Source: JAZQNF01 sp045641505 (GTDB lineage Bacteria > Bacillota > Clostridia > Lachnospirales > Bianqueaceae). Taken from it: 25,282 nt of DNA. This document shows, in pieces, positions 7,350-14,527 of this stretch (positions are counted from its first letter, which is position 1; the number at the start of each line of letters is the position of its first letter). Position numbers and translations under genes: made by a program. Below the pieces are notes generated by a model. The model saw only the letters and a list, made by a program, of their open reading frames with translations, searched no databases and was not told the DNA's origin. The stretch lies in contig JAZUHB010000100.1 of the NCBI GenBank assembly GCA_045641505.1, positions 1 to 25,282 of the forward strand. The letters are read 5' to 3'.

Positions 7350-10016
7350 TTACTTACCCAGGCCCTCGAGACTCTTCTCGACCTCAGCCATCTGAGCCTG
7401 AAGTTTTTCGAGCTTGGCGCGCTCCGCCGCGACGACCGCCTCAGGCGCCTTGGACGTGAAGCCCTCGTTGGCGAGCTTCCCGGCGGTGCGGGCGATGTCG
7501 GAGGCCAGACGCTCCTTCTCCTTGGCGAGACGCTCGCGCTCCTTGCCCAGGTCCACGAGCTCCTCCAGCGGGATGCAGACCGCCGCGCCGGAGATCGGGA
7601 TGGACACCGCGTTGTCGGAGAGACCGCTGCGGTCACGCTTCACGATGACCTCGGTGGCGAAGGCCAGAGGCGCCAGGAAGGAGGCGCCGCGGCCGAAGAT
7701 GTCGGCCACCTTGTCGTCCCCGGTCACCACGTAGACCTCGGTCTTCTGCTTGGGCGACACGTTCATCTGCGTGCGGGTGTTGCGGATGCCGCGGATGGCG
7801 TCCTTGAGCAGCTCCACCTCTTCCTCCTCCACGGGGAAGTTCAGCTCCTCGCGGTACTCGGGCCAGGCGGCGTACATGATGGTCTCCTCCTCCGGGCAGA
7901 AGTAGGAATAGATCTCCTCGGAGATGAAGGGCATGTAGGGATGCAGGAGCTTGAGCACGGTGGTCATCACCTCGCGGAGCGTCCAGAGGGCGGCGAGGCG
8001 GCTCTCCTGCTGCTCGGGGGTGTCCTTGCTGTACAGGCGGGATTTCACCATCTCGATGTACCAGTCGCAGAACTCCTCCCAGGCGAAGTCCACCAGGTTG
8101 GCGCTGGCGATGCCCAGCTCGTACTTGTCCATGTTGTCGGTGATTTCCTTCACCGCCTTGTTGCACTTGGACAGGATCCAGCGGTCGGCCGCGGTGAGCT
8201 CGGCGGGATCCATCGTCTTCGGCAGCTTCGCCGCGGTCTCGTCGTCGAGGTTCATCAGGATGAAGCGGCTGGCGTTCCAGATCTTGTTGGCGAAGTTGCG
8301 GGCGTCCTCCACGCGCTCCCAGTAGAAGCGCATGTCGTTGCCGGGCGCGTTGCCGGTGACCAGCATCAGACGCAGCGCGTCCGCGCCGTACTTGTCGATG
8401 ACCTCCAGCGGATCGATGCCGTTGCCGAGGGACTTGCTCATCTTGCGGCCCTGCGCGTCGCGCACCAGACCGTGGATCAGCACGTCCTTGAAGGGCACGG
8501 TGCCGGTCTGCTCGAGCGCGGAGAACACCATGCGGACCACCCAGAAGGTGATGATGTCGTAGCCGGTCACCAGCACGCTCGTGGGATAGAAGTAGTCGAG
8601 CTCCGGCGTCTTTTCGGGCCAGCCCAGCGTGGAGAAGGGCCACAGGGCGCTGGAGAACCAGGTGTCCAGGGTGTCCTCGTCCTGGCTCCAGTGCGTGCAG
8701 CCGCACTTCGGGCAGGGACCGGTCGGCGCGCTCTTCGCGACGATCATCTCGCCGCACTGATCGCAGTAATAGGCGGGGATCCGGTGGCCCCACCAGAGCT
8801 GACGGGAGATGCACCAGTCGCGGATGTTCTCAAGCCAGTACAGATAGTTGTGAGTGAAGCGCTCGGGCACGAAGTTGAGGTCACCGGTCTTCACCGCCTC
8901 GATGGCGGGCTCGGCGAGCTTCTTCATCGCCACGAACCACTGGGGCTTGACCATGGGCTCGACGGTGCAGCCGCAGCGGTCATGCGTGCCCACGTTGTGC
9001 ACGTGCTTCTCGATCTGCACGAGCACGCCCTCGGCCTTCAGGTCCTCGACCATGGCCTTGCGTGCCTCGTAGCGGTCCATGCCGGCGTACTTGCCGCACT
9101 CGGCGGTCATGTGGCCGTCATCGGTGAGGACGCAGATCTGCGCGAGGTCATGCCGCAGGCCGACCTCGAAGTCGTTGGGGTCGTGCGCGGGCGTGATCTT
9201 CACGGCGCCGGTCCCGAATTCCTTGTCGACGTACTCGTCCGCGATGATCGGGATGTCCCGGTCGGTCAGCGGCAGGTGCACCAGCTTGCCGATGCAGCCC
9301 TTGTAGCGCTCGTCGTCGGGGTGCACGGCCACGGCGGTATCGCCCAGCATGGTCTCGGGACGGGTGGTGGCCACCTCGATGTAGCCGCTGCCGTCCACGT
9401 AGGGATAGCGCAGATGCCAGAAGGAGCCTTCCTGCTCCTCGTGGATCACTTCCGCGTCGGAGATGGAGGTCTTGCACTTGGGGCACCAGTTGATGATGCG
9501 GCTGCCCTTGTAGATCAGGCCCTTCTCGTACAGGCGGCAGAACACCTCGAGCACGGCGGCGGACAGGCCTTCGTCCATGGTGAAGCGCTCACGCTCCCAG
9601 TCGCAGGAGGAGCCGAGCTTCTTCAGCTGGCTCACGATGCGGTTGCCGTATTCTTCCTTCCACGCCCAGGCGTACTTCAGGAATTCCTCGCGGCCGATCT
9701 CCCGCTTGTCGATGCCCTTTTCGGCGAGCATGGCGGTGACCTTCAGCTCGGTGGCGATGCTGGCGTGATCGGTGCCGGGCTGCCACAGGGTCTCGTAGCC
9801 TTCCATGCGCTTCCAGCGGATCAGGATGTCCTGCAGGGTGTTGTCCATCGCGTGGCCCATGTGCAGCTGTCCCGTGACGTTGGGAGGCGGGATCACGATG
9901 GTAAAGGGTTTCTTATCGGGATTGGGCTTGGCGTGGAAATAGCCGCGGCTCTCCCACTGATTGTAGAGGCGCTCTTCCACGTCCTTCGGATCGTAAGTAG
10001 TCGGCAGATTCTTCAT
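7350..10016 (-). CDS. valS: Valyl-tRNA synthetase
   Basis: 888 residues, the usual bacterial length. A class Ia synthetase that charges tRNA-Val. The HIGH signature is HMGH at 52-55, within PPPNVTGQLHMGH, and KMSKS is at 525-529. Between the editing and catalytic halves, a Cys-rich segment (CDQCGEM...CPKCGC) looks like a zinc knuckle. The C-terminal 60 or so residues are a Lys/Glu/Ala-rich coiled coil, as in other ValRS. The start ATG 10016 follows AAGGAG. Expression is predicted to be controlled by the T-box leader upstream (10187-10547), which senses uncharged tRNA-Val. It is first in an operon with folC and a PAP2-like membrane protein. Confidence 0.98.
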   Translation of the reverse strand: MKNLPTTYDPKDVEERLYNQWESRGYFHAKPNPDKKPFTIVIPPPNVTGQLHMGHAMDNTLQDILIRWKRMEGYETLWQPGTDHASIATELKVTAMLAEKGIDKREIGREEFLKYAWAWKEEYGNRIVSQLKKLGSSCDWERERFTMDEGLSAAVLEVFCRLYEKGLIYKGSRIINWCPKCKTSISDAEVIHEEQEGSFWHLRYPYVDGSGYIEVATTRPETMLGDTAVAVHPDDERYKGCIGKLVHLPLTDRDIPIIADEYVDKEFGTGAVKITPAHDPNDFEVGLRHDLAQICVLTDDGHMTAECGKYAGMDRYEARKAMVEDLKAEGVLVQIEKHVHNVGTHDRCGCTVEPMVKPQWFVAMKKLAEPAIEAVKTGDLNFVPERFTHNYLYWLENIRDWCISRQLWWGHRIPAYYCDQCGEMIVAKSAPTGPCPKCGCTHWSQDEDTLDTWFSSALWPFSTLGWPEKTPELDYFYPTSVLVTGYDIITFWVVRMVFSALEQTGTVPFKDVLIHGLVRDAQGRKMSKSLGNGIDPLEVIDKYGADALRLMLVTGNAPGNDMRFYWERVEDARNFANKIWNASRFILMNLDDETAAKLPKTMDPAELTAADRWILSKCNKAVKEITDNMDKYELGIASANLVDFAWEEFCDWYIEMVKSRLYSKDTPEQQESRLAALWTLREVMTTVLKLLHPYMPFISEEIYSYFCPEEETIMYAAWPEYREELNFPVEEEEVELLKDAIRGIRNTRTQMNVSPKQKTEVYVVTGDDKVADIFGRGASFLAPLAFATEVIVKRDRSGLSDNAVSIPISGAAVCIPLEELVDLGKERERLAKEKERLASDIARTAGKLANEGFTSKAPEAVVAAERAKLEKLQAQMAEVEKSLEGLGK

Positions 10017-10031
10017 GTTGCTCTCCTTTTC

Positions 10032-10127
10032 GCGGCGGCCGCGATTCCGTTGGCGGCGGCGTTCGCATTTTTTCCGGCGGCGGTTGCGCCGCCTTGCTGC
10101 GGCGGCCGCGATTCCGTTGGCGGCGGC
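10032..10127. repeat. Pair of identical 29-nt direct repeats between the T-box terminator and valS
   Basis: The same 29-nt GC-rich sequence occurs at 10032-10060 and 10099-10127, 67 nt apart. Both copies lie in the leader of the valS mRNA, after the T-box terminator and before the start codon; the first copy is adjacent to the Shine-Dalgarno sequence. The whole 10031-10170 stretch is built from GGCGGC-type tracts and contains no gene. Confidence 0.85.
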
Positions 10128-10184
10128 CCCGCTTCCGACGCCGCGGTGATCTCGGACCGGAGGCCCGGCGGCGTCTGTGAAAAT

Positions 10185-10219
10185 AAAAAAGTCCCCTATC
10201 GCTAAGGGCGATGAGGGAC
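10185..10219 (-). terminator. T-box regulated terminator hairpin
   Basis: The minus-strand stem formed by 10219-10208 and 10202-10191 contains two internal mismatches and is followed by six T. Its 5' arm overlaps the T-box sequence (10219-10233), as expected for mutually exclusive antiterminator and terminator folds. Confidence 0.9.
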
Positions 10220-10547
10220 CGCGGTACCACCTTAATTTGTTCTCATTCGGGCCTATGACGGGGCCTGGGCGGGGGAAGCTATTGGGCGCGAGGGGCTGAA
10301 ACCTGGCCGGTGCCTTTGCCTGGCCTGCTTCGGGCGGCTCTGCCTTTGCCTGGCCTGTTTCGGGCAGTTCTGCCTTTGCCTGAGCTGTTCACTTCTCCGA
10401 CTCCGAAGCGACCTTCCGCTGACTTCTTCCGGTCCCTCTCAGCTTGCTCCGGCGCCGCCGTTTCCGGCGTGTCGGGGCGCGGGCTCCTCTCTGTGGGCAA
10501 GGGCTCAGCGTACTCCTCTTCATCTACGTCTTTGAATATTCAATTCA
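10187..10547 (-). ncRNA. T-box leader (tRNA-Val sensing) of valS
   Basis: The invariant T-box AAGGTGGTACCGCGG is on the minus strand at 10233-10219, followed by the terminator. Near the 5' end the minus strand carries GATGAAGAGGAGTACG, a Stem I specifier-loop-like start with the AGTA element. Pairing GAAG with CTTC below and CGCTGA with TCAGCG above places GAAGGTCG on the 3' side of the specifier loop, giving GTC (valine) at 10412-10410. That matches the downstream gene, but the fold was drawn by eye. The leader is about 360 nt, enlarged by a 30-nt tandem repeat between Stem I and the antiterminator. Confidence 0.93.
10311..10390. repeat. 30-nt tandem repeat (2.7 copies) inside the T-box leader
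   Basis: Copies lie at 10311-10340, 10341-10370 and a partial copy at 10371-10390. Each begins TGCCTTTGCCTG; copies 1 and 2 differ at only three positions (CTT/TTT, GCGG/GCAG, CTC/TTC). The repeat occupies the stretch between Stem I and the antiterminator, where Stem II, the pseudoknot and Stem III normally lie. Confidence 0.9.
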
Positions 10548-10553
10548 ACGTTC

Positions 10554-10582
10554 AATATAGCACAGGATGGGTGAGGTGTCAA
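10554..10582 (-). promoter_or_regulatory. Sigma-A promoter of the T-box-valS operon
   Basis: Minus strand: perfect TTGACA (10582-10577), a 17-nt spacer, and TATATT (10559-10554). The predicted transcription start near 10547 is just before Stem I of the T-box. Confidence 0.9.
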
Positions 10583-10734
10583 GAAAAGGAGGGGGATGAG
10601 GGAAAACCGAATACCGGCAAGCAAGCTGCTTCCTCTTCGGACTTTGAAAGGCCGTCTTGAAATGCAAGATCAGTAATAGACCCGGCGTTTCGCGCTGCTT
10701 GATCACCTGGCACGAGGGCCTTTCCCCGGCAAAT

Positions 10735-11065
10735 TGCTACAGTAAATCAGAAAAGTCAAAATACTGTAGCATCACTCAAGTCTTCTTGTGCAGAAAATAC
10801 TACAGTAAGTCACAAAATGTAAATAACTGTAGTAGCCTCCGTGCTTTCAATAAGAAAAAATACTACAGTATTTCAAAAAAGGCGGCCTACTGTAGCAAAA
10901 AAACTATCCATCGGGAAACACTACCCTTGAATGCTCTCCGCATACCGCCAAGAAATACAAAAAATTGCTACAGTATTTGCGATTTCTTTAATTACTGTAG
11001 CAAAAAACTTTCAAAAAACTTTTCCGCCTACTACAGTAAAACGAAAAAGTTCTTTTACTGTAGTA
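10735..11065. repeat. Array A: five inverted-repeat units with CTACAGTA boxes
   Basis: Five units, each a left box (A/G)CTACAGTA, exactly 17 variable nt, and a right box TACTGTAG(C/T). Left/right boxes: 10736-10744/10762-10770; 10799-10807/10825-10833; 10862-10870/10888-10896; 10967-10975/10993-11001; 11030-11038/11056-11064. Unit 2 has one inner mismatch and unit 3 one outer mismatch. Units 1-2, 2-3 and 4-5 are separated by exactly 28 nt, and units 3-4 by 70 nt. Unit starts are therefore 63, 63, 105 and 63 nt apart. Each unit could form an 8-13 bp stem with a loop of 17 nt or less. The 17-nt and 28-nt segments share no obvious sequence. The region is much richer in A+T than its neighbours. 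Confidence 0.95.
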
Positions 11066-11185
11066 TTTTTCAGAAAACCCTGCTGAATCATCCTTCAAAT
11101 TTCAAATAATCTCCGAAAAAGTGAAACGATTCTCCTTGAAAACGATTGATTAAGTGAAGCCCACCTTTTGCCTAAGGAGAAAAGC

Positions 11186-11968
11186 ATGAACAAGAAGATC
11201 GATTTCCTCCCCGGTTCCGCACGAGAAACCGCAAACCTGCTGAAACGCGCCCAAAATTCACTTCGAAAAGCCCCGGAAGGCTATCTGGCCGTGAAAAAGA
11301 AAGGAAAGAGCTATCAGTATTTCCAGGTCACGCCGGATGCTCCCCAAAAGCAAGTGTACCTCAAGGACAAAAAGCTGATCCGAGCGCTCGCGCAGAAGGA
11401 ATATGACATCCGTGCGGTCCGGCTCCTGAGCGCCCGGCTTCGCATCCAACGCCGCCTGGAATCCCAGCTCCGCCGCGGCGAGCTCAAGGACCTGCTCGGC
11501 ACGCTCCACCCGGCCAAGCAGCCGTTCGTCATTCCGCTCGAGCTCAGCGACGAAGCCTACGCCGAGGCGTGGCAGGCCGAGCCCTACGAAAAGCTCGGGC
11601 GGCCGACGAGCGGCCTCCTCCTCACCGACCGCGGCGAGAGCGTCCGGTCGAAATCCGAGCTCATCATCGCCAACCGGCTGGCCCGCGCCGGCATCCCGTA
11701 CCGCTACGAAGCGCCGCTGTGGCTCGGCGATCACGAGGTCCACCCCGACTTCACGGTGCTCAACCCGCGCACCCGCGAGGAAATCTACTGGGAACACCAG
11801 GGCATGATGGGCGACCCGGACTATCTCGCCGAGGCGCTCCGGAAATATGACCTTTACCTGCAGAACGGGCTGCTGCCGGGACGCAGACTCCTCGTTACGC
11901 AGGAAAGCGCCGACAGTCCGCTGGATCTGCAGACCGTCGACGCTCTCATCGAAGGATTTTTGATTTGA
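11186..11968 (+). CDS. Putative PD-(D/E)XK-type nuclease of an uncharacterised Firmicute family
   Basis: 260 residues; ATG 11186 is chosen over an upstream TTG (11168) because TAAGGAGA sits just ahead of it. The N-terminal third is basic, with GYLAVKKKGKSYQYFQV (32-48) and a Lys/Arg-rich helical stretch (60-100). The C-terminal half has the order expected of a PD-(D/E)XK nuclease: SKSE at 155-158 (helix Glu), HPDF at 186-189 (Asp), and YWEH at 201-204 (Glu, with His where Lys is usual). I recall related Clostridial proteins with the same RSKSE...YRYE...PDFT...YWEH pattern, without a known role. It lies about 120 nt downstream of array A on the same strand and runs convergent with manA (11-nt gap). 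The nuclease call rests on motifs only. Confidence 0.65.
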   Translation: MNKKIDFLPGSARETANLLKRAQNSLRKAPEGYLAVKKKGKSYQYFQVTPDAPQKQVYLKDKKLIRALAQKEYDIRAVRLLSARLRIQRRLESQLRRGELKDLLGTLHPAKQPFVIPLELSDEAYAEAWQAEPYEKLGRPTSGLLLTDRGESVRSKSELIIANRLARAGIPYRYEAPLWLGDHEVHPDFTVLNPRTREEIYWEHQGMMGDPDYLAEALRKYDLYLQNGLLPGRRLLVTQESADSPLDLQTVDALIEGFLI

Positions 11969-11979
11969 TCTCCCGCCGC

Positions 11980-13104
11980 TCACACGGTGGTCAGCACGCC
12001 CTCCGCGTTGCCGTCGATCCGGAACGGACCGCTGCCTGCCGGGAGGAAGAAGGAATCGCCCTTCTTCAGCGGAACACTGCAGCCGCCGCAAAGAAGTGTC
12101 CCCTCACCACGGGTCACCAGGATCGACACGAAGGACTCCGGCCCGCAGACGCCCTCGTACGGCTCCGGCCGGCGGAACCACCTGAAGGGCGCCGCCCCGC
12201 GGATCCGTCGGTCGCGCGCCGCGAAGCGGTCGGCCGTGAAGAACTCGCAGGAGGCCAGATGGCCGCCGAAATCGAGCTGCCGCGGCGGCTCGCGCCGGGT
12301 ACAGGCCAAGGCCTTTTCCACGTGCAGGGCGCGGGGCTTGCCGTCCGCGCCGAGGCGGCCGTAGTCGAAGACGCGGTAGGTCAGGTTGGAGCTCTGCTGG
12401 ATCTCGGCGATCACGAGGCCCGCGCCGATCGCGTGGAGCGTGCCCGCCGGGATGAAATAGGTCTCGCCGGGGGCGACCTCCTGCCGGTTCAGCACCTCGG
12501 TCAGGGTCCCGTCGGCGATGCGGGCGCGGAACTCCTGCTCCGTGACGGGCTCGCGGAAGCCGAGATAGAGGAAGGCGCCGGGCTCGGCCTCGAGCACGTG
12601 CCAGGCCTCGGTCTTGCCGGAAAAACGGGTCTGCGCGGCGGAAACGTCACCGGTCCCGGCCGATGGGCCGTCCGCCCCGGCCGATGGACCGTCCGTCCCG
12701 GCCGATGGGCCGCCGGCCCCGCCCGAAGCGCCGTCGGCCCCGACAGCGGCTCCGCCCTCCAGCGCCTGCGCCTGCGCGTCGTCCGGATGGACCTGCACGG
12801 AAAGCGGCCGCCGGGCGTCGATCAGCTTGATCAGCACCGGGAAATCCGCGAAGCGCGCGCAATCCGTGCCGAGCACACCGCGGCCGGCCAGGGCCAGATA
12901 TTCCGGAAAACTGAGCGGAAGCCGCGCGGCCAGCGCGTCGTCGCCGAACACAGCCGCGACCTGCGAGGGGCCGTCCGGATGGGCGGAAAGCTCCCAGGTC
13001 TCGGCCAGGATCTCGCCGTCGAACTCCTTCCCGTAGGCTTCCTTCAGTTTCGTCCCGCCCCAGAGATAACCCTTGCAGGCGGGGGACAGTTTCAGAATCG
13101 GCAT
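11980..13104 (-). CDS. manA: Mannose-6-phosphate isomerase, class I, with an internal repeat insertion
   Basis: 374 residues. A cupin-type zinc enzyme interconverting mannose-6-phosphate and fructose-6-phosphate. Predicted zinc ligands are Q104 and H106 (SVQVHPDD), E166 (GKTEAW) and H224 (GTLHAIG), all present. Between the VHPDD and GKTE blocks, where relatives have a short loop, there is an insertion at about 116-161 rich in Gly/Ala/Asp/Ser with a heptad-like repeat (DGPSAGT/DGPSAGA). The flanking active-site blocks are intact, so it is probably functional with a disordered loop. The start ATG 13104 follows AAGGAG. It lies 49 nt after gdhA, with a hairpin (13118-13140) in the gap, and may be the last gene of the AEC-gdhA-manA transcript. 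Confidence 0.92.
   Translation of the reverse strand: MPILKLSPACKGYLWGGTKLKEAYGKEFDGEILAETWELSAHPDGPSQVAAVFGDDALAARLPLSFPEYLALAGRGVLGTDCARFADFPVLIKLIDARRPLSVQVHPDDAQAQALEGGAAVGADGASGGAGGPSAGTDGPSAGADGPSAGTGDVSAAQTRFSGKTEAWHVLEAEPGAFLYLGFREPVTEQEFRARIADGTLTEVLNRQEVAPGETYFIPAGTLHAIGAGLVIAEIQQSSNLTYRVFDYGRLGADGKPRALHVEKALACTRREPPRQLDFGGHLASCEFFTADRFAARDRRIRGAAPFRWFRRPEPYEGVCGPESFVSILVTRGEGTLLCGGCSVPLKKGDSFFLPAGSGPFRIDGNAEGVLTTV
12655..12738. repeat. 21-bp tandem repeat within manA
   Basis: Three near-identical 21-bp units (12655-12675, 12676-12696, 12697-12717) are followed by a degenerate fourth (12718-12738). The unit length keeps the manA frame and encodes the DGPSAG-type repeats. Confidence 0.9.
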
Positions 13105-13117
13105 AACACTCCTTGAT

Positions 13118-13140
13118 CCGGCATCGCAACGCGATACCGG
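13118..13140 (-). other. Intercistronic hairpin between gdhA and manA
   Basis: 10-bp stem (13118-13127 with 13131-13140, one T-G wobble) with a 3-nt loop just upstream of the manA ribosome binding site. There is no T run, so it is not a standard terminator; it may affect mRNA processing or manA translation. Confidence 0.6.
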
Positions 13141-13153
13141 CCAGAATCACAAC

Positions 13154-14506
13154 TCAGAACAACCCCTGCTCCATCATCGCCGTCGCGACCTTCTTGAAGC
13201 CCGCGATGTTGCCGCCGGCCACCAGGTCGTAGCCCAGACCGAACTCCTCGGCCGCCTCGGCGGAGACCTTGTGGATGTTGACCATCATCTTGTGCAGCTG
13301 CTCGTCGACCTCCTCGGCGGTCCAGACCAGACGCACGGAGTTCTGGGCCATCTCCAGCGCGGAGACGCCGACGCCGCCGGCGTTCACGGCCTTGGAGGGC
13401 GCCACGATCATGCCGGGCGTGGAGCGGAGCAGCGCCAGGCCCTCGTTGGTGGTGGGCATGTTGGCGACCTCGATGTAGTACTTGACGCCGGAGGCAGCGA
13501 TCTTCTCAGCCCACTCCAGGTTGACGTCGTTCTGCATCGCGGCGGGCATGTAGACGTCCACGTCCTTCGCGCCCCAGTACTTGGTGCCGGGCACGAACTC
13601 GCAGCCGAACTCATCCGCGTAGGGCTTGCAGTGCATCGGGTCGGTGGCGCGCATCTTGAGGATAAAGTTCAGCTTCTCGTCGGTCGTGATGCCGTCGGGA
13701 TCGTGCACGTAGCCGTCGGGACCGCTGAAATAGGTGACCTTCGCGCCGAGCTGGGCAGCCTTCTTCATGATGCCCCAGGCAACGTTGCCGTAGCCGGAGA
13801 CGCCGATGCGCTTGCCCTCGATGGAATCGTGCTCATGCTTCAGGACCTCGCAGAGATAGTAGATCGCGCCGTAGCCGGTGGCCTCGGGACGGATCAGGGA
13901 GCCGCCGTAGGACAGGCCCTTGCCGGTCAGGACGCCGTTCTCCCAGACGCCCTTCAGGCGGCGGTACTGGCCGAACATGTAGCCGATCTCGCGGCCGCCC
14001 ACGCCCATGTCGCCGGCGGGAACGTCGACGTCGGGGCCGATGTAGCGGTAGAGCGCGGTCATGAAACTCTGGCAGAAGCGCATGATCTCCGCGTCGGATT
14101 TGCCGGCGGGATCGAAGTCGGAGCCGCCCTTGGCGCCGCCGATGGGCAGGCCCGTCAGGCTGTTCTTGAAGGTCTGCTCGAAGCCCAGGAACTTCATGAT
14201 GCTGGGATTGACGTTCTTCTGGAAGCGGATGCCGCCCTTGTAGGGGCCGATCGCGCCGTTGAACTGGCAGCGGTAGCCGATGTTGGTGTGGGTCGCACCG
14301 GCGTCGTCGGTCCAGACGACACGGAAGGTGAACATTCTCTCAGGCTCCACCATGCGGGTCAGAAGGTCGGCCTTCTCGTACTCGGGATGGGCATCCACCA
14401 CGGGCGAAAGGGAGGAAAGGACCTCCTCGACGGTCTGGCAGAACTCGGGCTCGTCGCCGTGCTTGGCCTTGACGTAATTGATGACTGATTCGACGTAAGC
14501 GTTCAT
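13154..14506 (-). CDS. gdhA: NADP-type glutamate dehydrogenase
   Basis: 450 residues, the typical length of hexameric small-subunit GDH. It interconverts 2-oxoglutarate plus ammonia and glutamate. Family blocks: GPYKGGIRF with the substrate-binding Lys, NSLTGLPIGGAKGGSDFDP carrying the catalytic Lys, DVPAGDMGVGGREIGYMFGQY, and the Rossmann motif GVSGYGNVAWG. NADP preference is inferred from subfamily resemblance. The start ATG 14506 follows GGGAGG. It lies 21 nt downstream of the AEC transporter gene and shares its promoter. Confidence 0.96.
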   Translation of the reverse strand: MNAYVESVINYVKAKHGDEPEFCQTVEEVLSSLSPVVDAHPEYEKADLLTRMVEPERMFTFRVVWTDDAGATHTNIGYRCQFNGAIGPYKGGIRFQKNVNPSIMKFLGFEQTFKNSLTGLPIGGAKGGSDFDPAGKSDAEIMRFCQSFMTALYRYIGPDVDVPAGDMGVGGREIGYMFGQYRRLKGVWENGVLTGKGLSYGGSLIRPEATGYGAIYYLCEVLKHEHDSIEGKRIGVSGYGNVAWGIMKKAAQLGAKVTYFSGPDGYVHDPDGITTDEKLNFILKMRATDPMHCKPYADEFGCEFVPGTKYWGAKDVDVYMPAAMQNDVNLEWAEKIAASGVKYYIEVANMPTTNEGLALLRSTPGMIVAPSKAVNAGGVGVSALEMAQNSVRLVWTAEEVDEQLHKMMVNIHKVSAEAAEEFGLGYDLVAGGNIAGFKKVATAMMEQGLF

Positions 14507-14527
14507 GAACAGAACCTCCCAAAAAGT

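Noticed and set aside
6129..10205. Very long plus-strand open frame (over 1300 codons)
   Set aside because: It is the antisense shadow of folC and valS, caused by GC-biased codon use; both minus-strand genes have full family motifs. The same applies to the long plus-strand frames over ectB, gdhA and the zinc-ribbon gene.
10735..11065. CRISPR array
   Set aside because: The boxes are only 9 nt and alternate in orientation, the gaps are 17 and 28 nt, and no cas gene is present.
10735..11065. Operators of a BlaI/MecI or CopY-type repressor (TACAnnTGTA)
   Set aside because: The boxes read CTACAGTA, with the half-sites too close together to fit that consensus, and ten boxes in a phased array far from a promoter is not the usual arrangement.
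10657..11109. Open frame of 150 codons running through array A, with a repetitive CYSK/YCS pattern
   Set aside because: It starts with TTG and has no ribosome binding site. It stays open because the unit spacings (63 and 105 nt) are multiples of three. The related array B has 62-nt spacing, which would not keep a frame, so the repeats are better explained as DNA or RNA structure.
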